A stretch of 64,000 bases of DNA from Neocallimastix lanati (nom. inval.). Its lineage: Eukaryota > Neocallimastigomycota > Neocallimastigomycetes > Neocallimastigales > Neocallimastigaceae. Each line of letters begins with the position of its first letter. Position 1 is the first letter of the stretch. The position numbers were made by a program, and so were the translations under genes. The notes beneath the pieces were generated by a model. The model saw only the letters and a program-made list of their open reading frames with translations. It made no database searches and was not told the DNA's origin. The stretch is taken from the NCBI GenBank assembly GCA_016946835.1, contig JACVTC010000047.1, forward strand, positions 398,501 through 462,500, written 5' to 3'. Positions 1 to 10,012 of this stretch are shown in pieces.

Positions 1-2658
1 TGATAAAATCAAAATTTTTATTATTATTTTGAAAATAATATATATAGATAATTCATCATAATAATTCATTATATATCTTTATATATTTATTTATCGATGA
101 TATAAACCCTTTTCATTTTTTATTTTTTATTTTAAAGTTTTGAGAACCTTTCATATATTATTGGATTTTATATATTGTTATAATTTTTTTTTATTTTATT
201 TTTATAGAGTATTTCATTATCAACTCTATACTTATAATCTTATTATTTATAGAACTACCCAAAAAAAGTGATTTAATATATATATTTATATAAAAAGATA
301 AAAAGAGATTAATATATATATCTATATATATATATAATTTTTTTTTTAAATCTTATTTTAATGTTCAAGTTTTAAAAATTGCATATTTAAAATTAAAGTT
401 ATAATGGAGTATTTTTAAATATATGTTATTTTGTTTAGTTTTTATTGTGTGATCACTTTATTTTTTTTATTATAATTTTTATTATTATTTTAATAACTAT
501 ATATTTTTAGTAATATTTGATTATAGGATTAATTATCATAATCCTTTATAAAATGTATATACATTAATAAAATTTAACTATATTAGTTATAATTGTAAAT
601 ATATGATGTACATCATTAATACGCCTCATAATATTTTACATTATACAAAATAATGAAAAACATATTTAATTTAATAAATAAGTAAATCTTAATTATACAA
701 GACTTAATTAAAATATTAAACTTTATTTTTAACAAGTATGAAAAACTTTTACAAAAATTGTAGAAATTATAGTAGTTAAACTAATAATAATTAAAAAATT
801 GTTCATTTTAGTACCTTTTTCTTTCTATAAAAACCTTTTTCAGTATACTTTAATATATATATATGTATATTCAATAAACTTTCTAAATAAAGTAACATTA
901 TTAATTAATTAAAGTTAAATAATATTTTATTAAATTTTTAATGTTAGGTTTGGGTTTTCTTTTTATTACTATTAATATTAATTTATATATATATGAAATT
1001 ATATTTTAAATTAATATAAACTTTAAAAGATTAAAGTGTTTTTCTTTTCTTTTTTTTTTTACGAATTTTAATCTTCGATTCCAACATATTTTCATATATG
1101 TAATATTATGATTTAATATTAAAATATTTTTACTTGTTGTACTTATATATATTATATATATATTTAAGACAATTAATACTTTAAACTATTTGAGTGTAAA
1201 GAGTGGATTTATTTAATCTTTAATTTTTTATTTATTATTAAGATTATCATATCATCATTATTTTATTTTATATGTAATATTATTAAAAATTTAAACTTTT
1301 TTATATTTCATTTAATTTAAAATTATTATTATTATATATATATATATTTACTTTATCTTTATATTATTTATATCATACTTCATATATAATTATTTCATAG
1401 AATGTATCAATTTTATTAAAATTTATTAATATAATACATTAAATATAATATATATATTAATGAACATAACATAGATAGTATGCAGAATTCGAAATAATGA
1501 TAGATACTAATACTAAATATTTATAGTTAAGTTTTAAAAAATCAAAAAAAAAATTTTTTTATAGTTTTTAAGTTTTATATATAGAAATGTATTGAAATAC
1601 ATATTTTTTTTTTTTTTTTTTTTTTTTAATATTGATTTTTCTTCATTCTATAATAATTATATATATATAAATTTAAAAAAAAAATTTTTTTTTTTATATT
1701 ATATATTTTCATAATTTTATAAATAAAGTTTTAAAAAATTCATTAGGAAATATAAACTTTTAATACATTTTATAGTTTAGAATTGATTGCTCGATAAAAA
1801 AAAAAAAAGAAAAAAAGACAAAATAAAAAAATTTTTTATGTGTTGGAATGAAAATAATAACATAGAAAAAAAAAAATTTTTTTTTTGTCATATTACTAAT
1901 AATGATCATATTATTAGAAATCGGTATTGTTTTTATTAATTGTAATTTTTTTTTAAAATAAAAATTTTAATAAATTACACACACACACAAAAAAAAAAGA
2001 TTAAGTAATATTATATTATATATATATACTTTAAAAAAAAATAACTCATATTGTTAATTTTTTAATTAATTTTTAAATATTTATGAATATTTATATTATA
2101 TGCTGCGCAAACACACACACAAAAAAAAAAAAGGAATATAGATTTAAATTAAATATATTTCATTAGATATTTTATATTCTTGCTACATATATTTTATTTT
2201 ATTTTATTTATACCTATATATGTTATATTTAATTTTTTATTGTTATTTTTTTTATTATTTTTTTATTATATACATATATATTTTTTTTTTCATATTTCTC
2301 TTTTATTTTAGGATTTTTTTTTGTTATTGTTTATCTCTTTAATTAAATAATAACTAATTATTAACCTTTTTGTTATATTTTTATTAATATGGACCCTCCA
2401 TCAGATTGATAAATTAATATAGATATAAACAAATTATTAAATAAATATAATAATTAACTAATTATTTATCAAAAAAAAAAAAAAAAAAAATTAAATTTTA
2501 TTTTTGGATGCTTTATTTTTTTTGTATATCAAATCAAGATGTTTATAAGTAGTTTTAAGTGAGTTCTATTTATTATTATTACTATTATTATTGATATGTA
2601 TAAAACTAAATAATATCATAATAAAGATATCTATATGTTATTTACTATTTATTTTTCC

Positions 2659-2711
<53 letters not shown>

Positions 2712-3800
2712 TTTAACAAATTACATTTTAAACTATAATAGTAAAAAAATTTTTTTTTTTGTTATATTTTTGAAGTGCATCACAACTACCAATACCATTA
2801 AATTATTGGTTCATTGTTTCATAATTAATATAATCATATATGGAAGCATTTTGACAAAATTTATTTATTTATTTATTTATTTATTAATATGTTTATTCAT
2901 TTTATTTTTTTTCTTTTTAAAAAAATAATTATAATAATATTTTATTGCTTTATAATTTGAAAATAATTTTATAAAATTAAAATTATAAAATATATTAAAT
3001 AAAGGTTTCATGTAAATTTCATAATTTTATGGGATGTGGTGTATATCAGAAAGTTATATTTCGCAATGTGACGTTCATATTGTTGTAATTTAATGCCATA
3101 AATATTTTAATATTTTTAAAAATAATTATAAATAAAATAAATAAATAAATAAATTATAATCAGGGTTAAAAATAAATAAAACTGTTAATTATTAAAAAAT
3201 AAAATGTTCAAATAAGACTGAATAATTAATATTAATCTATTTATTATGAATATTTAAAAAATTAAAATAAAAAATAATTAAATATAAATAATAAATAATT
3301 ATATAAATACTTTATTGTTTAGTATATAGAAAATAAAATATTTTCTTATAAATACTTCATAATTAAAAAAAAAATAATTAAAATTAATAATAAGTAAATT
3401 AAATTAAATGAATAATTAATAGTTTGATATTAATAACAAATAACAAAGAAAATATTTTTTTTTGAAAAAATTATAAAATAAATTATTTATTAAAAAGATT
3501 TTAAACCATAGTATATATAATTAAATATATTATTTCAATATTTATATTTTCTTCCATTTATAATAAAATATTTAAATATTTAAATTAAGTATAACTAATC
3601 GTATAAAATAATAATAAAAAAATAAATTTAATTTTTTATCTAAAAAAAAAAAAAATTCTAAAGTATATAGATGTATTGAATATAAAACTTGAAATAAATG
3701 CAATTATTTCATTTTTTTTTTTAAACGATAAGAAGGAAAATTTTTAAAATAGGAAAGTTTACATAAGCCTAAACATATTTTTAATGAAGTTTCATAAGAA
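1..3800. other. AT-rich intergenic DNA, no gene seen
   Basis: Very AT-rich DNA with homopolymers, (AT)n, (ATT)n and (CA)n tracts. The only long open frame (2635-2928, plus) is a translated ATT microsatellite, a run of Ile, and is not believable as a gene. A single sequence resembling one arm of the MITE-like repeat at 4684-5000 occurs near 3056-3075 (TTTCGCAATGTGACGT). Nothing else is supported. Confidence 0.7.
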
Positions 3801-4010
3801 ATGGGATTTATATGTCCTGAATATAAAGCAATTAATTCTCAAATAACAAGAAATATAAATAAACAACTGCCTCCTGATGTAACAAAGCTTGATGAAATTC
3901 CAGATGATTCAAAATAATATAAAATAGTAAGAAATAAGAATTTTATGATATTCAAATTTAATAATCTTCCAATCCCCATTTCAAGCAAAATTATTTATGA
4001 AATTAAATAA
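3801..4010 (+). pseudogene. Protein fragment, possibly MULE-type transposase relic
   Basis: About 69 codons can be read from ATG 3801, broken by one in-frame TAA at 3915-3917 and ending at TAA 4008-4010. The reading gives normal protein composition, unlike its surroundings, including LPPDVTKLDEIPDDSK and, after the stop, a Tyr-Lys stretch followed by NFMIFKFNN. From memory this resembles the conserved N-terminal block of FLYWCH/MULE-type transposase proteins found in fungi and invertebrates. That is recognition by eye only. No catalytic DDE domain, terminal inverted repeat or target-site duplication is visible. It could equally be the decayed end of a host gene. Confidence 0.35.
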
Positions 4011-4351
4011 AACTATAGAAGGTGGAGTGGTTGGATGGCTGGTTGAGATTATTATATGATGAGTAATCACTGATTTAATATTAAAGAATACAAGATACAA
4101 GATACAAAATATTAAATATTAAAAAAAAAAAAAAAAAAAAAAAAGAACAAAAAATATAAAATATTAAACTAATAAATAATAAATAAATAATAAATAATAA
4201 GATAATGAATATATTTTAGCAGATTGTACTTTTTATATTGCATTTAAATTTAGTTATCAAGTGTTCATTACTAGAACTTATATGTATTTCACAGTAATTA
4301 TATATATATAATATAAAATATATATATATGTATATTATATTAATATTATCT

Positions 4352-4554
4352 TTAAAATTTTTTAATACTTCATATGTTACTTAAAATTTTTTAATACTTC
4401 ATATGTTACTTAAAATTTTTTAATACTTCATATGTTACTTAAAATTTTTTAATACTTCATATGTTACTTAAAATTTTTTAATACTTCATATGTTACTTAA
4501 AATTTTTTAATACTTCATATGTTACTTAAAATTTTTTAATACTTCATATGTTAC
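4352..4554. repeat. 29-bp tandem repeat, 7 exact copies
   Basis: Seven perfect head-to-tail copies of a 29-bp unit that starts TTAAAATTTTTTAATACTTC and ends ATATGTTAC. There are no spacers, so this is a minisatellite and not a CRISPR. Perfect identity between copies implies recent expansion or homogenisation. It is not near any gene. Confidence 0.95.
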
Positions 4555-4683
4555 TTATTGTATTAAAGACATAAACTATTTAATGAATAATTTTATTATA
4601 TAATTTTGTTATTAATATGAATTTTAAAAATTATTTAATTTTAAAAATGGGTTTTACTCTAATTTACAATTTAATGAATTTAG

Positions 4684-5000
4684 TGTATTTTGCAATGTGG
4701 CGTATTTTTATATGTGGCTTGTTTTTAAATAATTAAATAAATAATAATTAAATAAATAATAAATAACCTTTTTTTTATATATAATTTATTAATATTCAAT
4801 TGTAAAAATAATTTTTTATAATTCTTTTTTAATAGAATATATTATTATTTCTTTTGAAATAGTTAATATAAATAATAATAATATTAATTAAAATAATTAA
4901 AATAATAATAAAAATAATAATATTTAATTGAAAAAATATATTATTATTTATGATTGTATAAAATATCTTAAAAATTTTTAACGCCACATTACGAAATACA
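4684..5000. repeat. MITE-like element with 20-bp terminal inverted repeats
   Basis: The left arm TGTATTTTGCAATGTGGCGT (4684-4703) and the reverse complement of the right arm (4981-5000), TGTATTTCGTAATGTGGCGT, match at 18 of 20 positions. They enclose about 280 bp of non-coding AT-rich DNA. Size, inverted ends and lack of coding capacity fit a miniature inverted-repeat transposable element. I could not fix a clean target-site duplication. A divergent single arm lies near 3056-3075. Confidence 0.45.
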
Positions 5001-5032
5001 TGATCCCCTAATTTATTTACTATTTAAAATAT

Positions 5033-5402
5033 ATGTTGCATTTCGAAACGAGCCTTATAAATAAAAATTTAATTTATAACTTAACGCCTTACATTTTTAA
5101 TCTTTTTTAATAATTGTAAATAAATAAATAAAATTAGAAATAAATATAAATGTGTTAAGTTTGTTAACTTTATAAATATAATTTTATATTTATTTGCAGC
5201 TTAAGTTTTAATAAAATATTAAAATAATTTATATTAAATATATTGTAATTACAAATTAAATATAAATTTATATGTATCTACATCAAGCCACAATTAAATA
5301 TTAAAAACAAGTAATTTTATCTGTATTCTAAATCTTTGTTAAACCATTTATTTATATTCTATAAATAATAAATTTATATTAATTAATAAACAATCTTTAA
5401 TA
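5033..5402 (+). repeat. Probable copia LTR remnant
   Basis: This sequence runs up to the copia-type primer-binding site at 5403. Its presumed start, TGTTGCATTTCGAAACGAG, resembles the start of the copia C LTR at 41981 (TGTTGAATGTGGTGCATTTC). It ends CTTTAATA immediately before the primer-binding site, similar to copia C, which ends TTATAATA. The start is a guess. The right-hand boundary is well supported by the primer-binding site. Confidence 0.4.
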
Positions 5403-5415
5403 GATTAAGAGTCTC
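5403..5415 (+). other. Copia primer-binding site (tRNA-Lys CUU anticodon arm)
   Basis: GATTAAGAGTCTC, followed by A. This is the same 14-nt sequence found next to the LTRs of copia elements A, C, K and F in this window. It is the reverse complement of TGAGACTCTTAATC in the anticodon arm of eukaryotic tRNA-Lys(CUU). Confidence 0.75.
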
Positions 5416-5815
5416 ATTTGAAAATAACTGACAGCACTGAATGTTTTATTTACAAGGGTTCCAATTTCAAAATGTGGAAAAAGTTAACTTATTAACGTTT
5501 TGAAAGCTAAAGACCTCTCATAACTACGTCACTTTTAATATATTTAATGAAGTCAATAAAAGATGATGAAAGATTTTGGAGAAATTGATAAAAATAATTC
5601 AAAAAGGGTGGCGATCATTTTCAAGTCTGTCGATGAATCAATTTATAAAGATATCGAGAATTTGGAATCTGCTTATGGTATGATCAAAAAAATTGGAAGA
5701 GATAAACTAATAAGCAGATGAACTTATACAGCTCCACCACTGTTACTGCTAGAACCTTCACAGCTAAATTATTATTATTTTCTTATTTAAAAAAAATGAA
5801 TTAATTAACTTAGCG
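5416..5815 (+). pseudogene. Decayed copia gag fragment
   Basis: Downstream of the primer-binding site, the three frames together show a gag-like reading with several stops and frameshifts. It includes SNFKMWKK (compare NFKLWKQD in copia C), then DDERFWRN, then a stretch reading VAIIFKSVDESIYKDIENLE, and finally a Tyr-Ser-Ser-Thr-Thr-Val segment. The pattern fits the UBN2-type gag domain of Ty1/copia. No zinc knuckle or pol follows, so the element is truncated. Confidence 0.55.
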
Positions 5816-7364
5816 TTTTCCTTTCTAAGTAATTTATTATTAGTTCCTTAGTTGTATAGGGTTATTATTCTAAAAGGTTAGTTTAATATCAACATAAATA
5901 ACAAATAAACAGAATAAAGACTAATAAAATTTAATATTTCTCTAATAGAGTTATACTAGGAAAAATCGTCTTTTTAATAAATAGTTTAGTTCTAAACTTA
6001 AAAATATAATACAGTACTATCATATTCTAATCCTTAATAGGAGATTGGGTTTATCCTAAACTTATATAATTCGTTAATTAATTATTTATTTTACTTTAAT
6101 AATAAAATACTTTTATTAATATAATTTTCCTTAATAATAACGCTAGTGCGATACAATTTCAATTAAACATTTTATTTATACATGTAATATCTATGATGAT
6201 TGGCTAAATATTTAATTAACATTCAATTAACTAATCATTCAATTATAAAACTATCTAATTAAGAATAAAAATAACTATGTGTAAAAATTTATATATAATA
6301 AAATTTAATGTCAATTAATGTACAAAATTTAGTCATGATTTTGAGTATATGACCAAGTAATTGCTAAGTATATTAAGATACATTACATAACCAAAAAGAT
6401 ATCAAACAAGAGCCTTTATTTTACTGCGTATGTTACATATTAATTGATGTTGCAGAATGAACAAATAATGTTATGCTTGTTAGAATTAATGAATATTATT
6501 CTAATCTACAATAAAATTATTTTATTCTTACCTTTAAGAAATTTCCTATATTTTATTTTTCTAAATTTATATATATTATAATTATGATTATTAATAGTAA
6601 ATATAAAATTAATAATAAAAATAATTAATTAATTAAATATAATTCTTAACTAAGAAGGTATTAAAAATCCATTAATAAAAATTAGTAAAAGTCCTACCAA
6701 TTTACACCCCCAAAATGATAATTATTAGTAATTAAGAGTGCATTTTATGCACTCTTATATAATAAAAATATATTTTTAAAATATTAATATATTATATTTA
6801 TAATTTTTAATTCAATTAAATATTAAAATTTATATTAAAAATTCAAAAGCACTTTTATTATGAATAACTTAATATTATTTAATCACTTTAAAATTTCTAT
6901 ATAATTTCTTTTATTTTCCTTTTAACATATTGAATAGTTAATTATTATAAATATTGAATAATTAATTATATTAACAATTTTAAATTAATTTAAAATATAA
7001 TATTTTATTAATATTTAGTAATTAAGTATAAAATTTTAATTATTTGAAGATGTATTTTTAATATTTAATCTTTAATTTGTTTTTTTTTTTTTTATCTTTA
7101 TCATTATAATTGATAATATTAAATAAATGGTATATTATTTATCATTAGGATAAATAATAGTATTATAAAATAATAAAATAAATAATTATCAAATAAATAA
7201 ATTAAAGTTTTAATAAATGAAGATCAATTAGAAATAATTTTTTTCATAATTAATATATTTTTGTATTATAACCTTTTCTTTTAGAAATTGGTAATAATAC
7301 TATAATAAAATTAGAAATTTTTATTTTTTTACAGACAGCTTATTTTTGAGATCTTTTATTGAAA
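5816..7364. other. AT-rich DNA with retroelement scraps
   Basis: No credible gene. Around 6370-6400 (GATACATTACATAACCAAA) the sequence resembles part of the copia K LTR near 41610. At 6704-6715 the minus strand reads TTTTGGGGG followed by TGTAAATTGG, which looks like a polypurine tract abutting the start of a minus-strand LTR. At 6733-6757 there is an 11-bp perfect stem with a TTT loop (TAAGAGTGCAT / ATGCACTCTTA). Confidence 0.45.
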
Positions 7365-7821
7365 ATGGTAACTACTGAAGGAAAAAATAGAGGAACTGCT
7401 CTCATTTTAACAATAAATGAAGCAAGTTTAGAATTTTATGAAGACATAAAACAATATTTTCTGAATTTAAGTGCTTTTCAGTATATGCTTGTAGCTGAAC
7501 ATGTAGGAAGTACTAACAAACATTATCATATGTTTGTTCAGTACAATCAACCAAAGTATGTGGTCAGAAGAAAACTTCATGGTGCTCACATCGAAAGTGT
7601 TATGATATTGCTCAAATGTTGATTATTGTTGGGAAATGAAAACTTCGTTACAAAATATATAATTATTTATTTAGGACTGGACTATTATCTTTTATAACTA
7701 TTGTAATATCAAGAACAAGTTTAATTATCTTTTCATCAAGAAAAGGGACAAAAATTAGAGCTTTAACAAATAATTCAACAATATCCAAATATATTGAATG
7801 GCATGAATCAAATAATACAGG
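7365..7821 (+). pseudogene. Rep-like HUH endonuclease fragment, CRESS-DNA type, broken
   Basis: An 85-codon frame from ATG 7365 to TGA 7620-7622 shows the start of a rolling-circle Rep endonuclease domain. A hydrophobic strand ILTIN stands at the motif I position. About 45 residues on, HYHMFVQY supplies the HUH metal-binding pair of motif II. A third segment, GAHIES, resembles the block that precedes motif III in Rep proteins. The frame is then lost. A tyrosine that could be the motif III nucleophile lies in another frame at 7624-7626, and the lysine expected three residues later is not seen. No superfamily 3 helicase domain is present. The fragment is followed by about 190 bp of partly protein-like sequence and then by a solo LTR. 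It has a more even base composition than the flanks. It could derive from a single-stranded DNA virus or a Rep-bearing plasmid, and it is clearly non-functional. Confidence 0.6.
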
Positions 7822-8429
7822 TGTAAAGATTTAATAAATCTTTAATACATTAAATAGTTTAATTTTTCGTACAATTAATTTATTTAATATATATGAAATT
7901 TTTTAATATAAAATTTATTGAAATAAAATTAATTATTTTTTAAATTGAAAATTTTTTTTAATTAGTTTAGTTAGCTTAGTTTAGTTTTAAATAGTTAAAT
8001 ATTAATTTAGGAATAATCTTTAATAGTTAATATTTTTAAAAATAGTTTTTTCAATATTAAATATATAATTAAAAATTATTATAAGTATTAAAATAATAAA
8101 TAAAATAAAGAGTTTAAAAAATTAATTTTAGCTTTAGTCAATTGATAAATAATAATTAATTAAAAAATCCTTTGTTTATAAATAAATAGCTTAATATATA
8201 TTATTAAATAACATCATATATTAATAATGTAATAAGAAAAAATATAAATACATGTAATTTTTCTCAGTTAAATCGATGTATTAGTTATTAACTATTTTAC
8301 AGTTAATAACATAAGAGAAATTTATAATTAATAAAAGAGCTTATTAATAAAAGAAATTACTTATTTTAATTTGTTTAAGTTTTAGTGTTTTCATTGTTAT
8401 AATCTGTTTTAATTGACGGATTTACTACA
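7822..8429 (+). mobile_element. Solo LTR, chromovirus B family
   Basis: A 608-bp LTR that begins TGTAAAGATTTAATAAATC and ends GACGGATTTACTACA, flanked by an exact 5-bp target-site duplication ACAGG (7817-7821 and 8430-8434). A TATAAATA box lies at 8243-8250. The predicted RNA start GTATTAGTTATT lies at 8278-8289, 35 nt downstream. There is no internal sequence, so this is a product of LTR-LTR recombination. It splits the Rep relic region from its downstream flank. It is the inverted partner of the LTR at 8667-9275. Confidence 0.9.
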
Positions 8430-8573
8430 ACAGGAAATTTATTTTCAAGATTGATAAATGATGTATAACACTTTAAACGATTTAATTGCATATATAATCA
8501 CTTTTGTTTCATGTTATTACTTAGCTTTCAAAAATAGTCGGGACTTTAAATTTATTATCCAAAATTAAATTTA

Positions 8574-9275
8574 TTATCCTAAATCAGTAGAAAGTAGAGT
8601 CCTAAATCAGTAGAAGATTTTATTATTTGCAACGTATTCCTTTTTTGTTTAAAAAGTATTAGTTATTGTAATGAATTCGTCAATTAAAACAGATTATAAC
8701 AATAAAAAACACTTTACAATTTAAACAAATAAGTAAATTCTTTTATTATTAAATTCTTTTTATTAATTATAAATTTCTTTTATGTTATTAACCGTAAAAT
8801 AGTTAATAACTAATACATCGATTTAATTGAGAAAAATTACATGTATTTATATTTTTTCTTATTATATTATTAATATATGATGTTATTTAATAATATATAT
8901 AAAACTATTTATTTATAAACAAAAGATTTTTTAATTAATAATTTTTATTATTTATTAATTTACTAAAACTAAAATTAATTTTTTAAACTCTTTATTTAAT
9001 TTATTATTTTAATACTTATAATAATTTTAATTATATATTTAATATTGAAAAACTATTTTTATAAATATTAACTATTTAAGATTATTCCTAATTTAATATT
9101 TAACTATTTAAAACTAAGCTAAGTTTACTAATTAAAAAATATTTTCAATTTAAAAAATAATTAAATTTTATTTCAATAAATTTTATATCAAAAAAATAAT
9201 TCATATACATTAAATAAATTAATTGTACGAAAAATTAAGCTATTTAATATATTAAAGATTTATTAAATCTTTACA
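8574..9275 (-). mobile_element. Truncated chromovirus: LTR plus leader only
   Basis: On the minus strand the LTR runs from 9275 (TGTAAAGATTT) to 8667 (TTCATTACA), 609 bp, with TATAAATA at 8851-8844. The sequence that follows the LTR, AATAACTAATAC (8667-8656), is an exact 12-nt complement of the predicted RNA start inside the LTR (8816-8805), so it is a self-priming site. Behind it is a leader like that of element B, including two copies of the CTACTGATTTAGGACTCT repeat (about 8576-8612). The element stops at about 8574, with no gag and no second LTR. Confidence 0.8.
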
Positions 9276-9656
9276 TTATTTTTTATTTTAATAAAAATTA
9301 ATTATTATTTGATAAAGTACGCCTTGGTTCAGTATCTCTTACTGGGAGAAGCTATATAATTTATTTATTAAATTGATTAATCTAATATAATTTTATTTAT
9401 TTATTTATTAAATATTTATTTATTTTATAATTTAAATTTATTTAATTGACTAATAATTTTTATAAATTCATATTAAATATTACTAAAATAATTTTATTAA
9501 TAAAATATATTTAATTTGGCAATTTTTATTATTATAATTTTTAACTATTTGAATTGCAAAGAATTAACATAAAAAAATGTATTCTTTATATAATTTTCTT
9601 TAATTATAAACTATTTAAAAATAAAATAAAATAAAATAAAACTTAATTTTTAAATT
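9276..9656 (-). other. AT-rich flank, probably distal part of gypsy J LTR
   Basis: No gene. It is continuous with 14804-15046 once copia A is removed, because both sides carry the AAATT target-site duplication. It is therefore probably the remaining part of the J 3' LTR, cut short by the truncated LTR element ending at 9275. Confidence 0.4.
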
Positions 9657-9904
9657 TGTTATTTTTTTATTAAAAGTTTATTTATAAATTTTATAAATAG
9701 GTAATTATAATGTTTTAAAATACATAAATTTATGAGTGTTTATAATAAAAACAAAAATGTGGCGTTTATTAAATGTGATATTTTTAATAATCACGTGTTA
9801 TAAATGTGGCGCTTGCGCGCCTTGCCGTGATACTACTATATTATTTATTTACATTATTTCATTATGACCATATAATATATTTAATTATTTCGTAATTTCT
9901 AACA
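9657..9904 (-). repeat. Copia A 3' LTR
   Basis: 248 bp. On the minus strand it starts TGTTAGAAAT and ends AATAACA. It holds a GC-richer inverted structure, GGCGC-TTGC-GCGCC, nested inside ATCACG/CGTGAT, which could fold in the RNA. It pairs with 14556-14803. Confidence 0.92.
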
Positions 9905-10012
9905 TTCCCCCCTAAACTTAGATTATTTAATAATATAAGTTTAAAAGTTAAAAATTTAGAAATATATACTAAAATTTTTTTTTTTTTTTTTTTTTTAATC
10001 TATTTATTTGAT

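Noticed and set aside
2635-2928. Open frame of 97 codons
   Set aside because: Mostly a translated ATT microsatellite (Ile run) and low-complexity Phe/Leu; no codon or domain signal.
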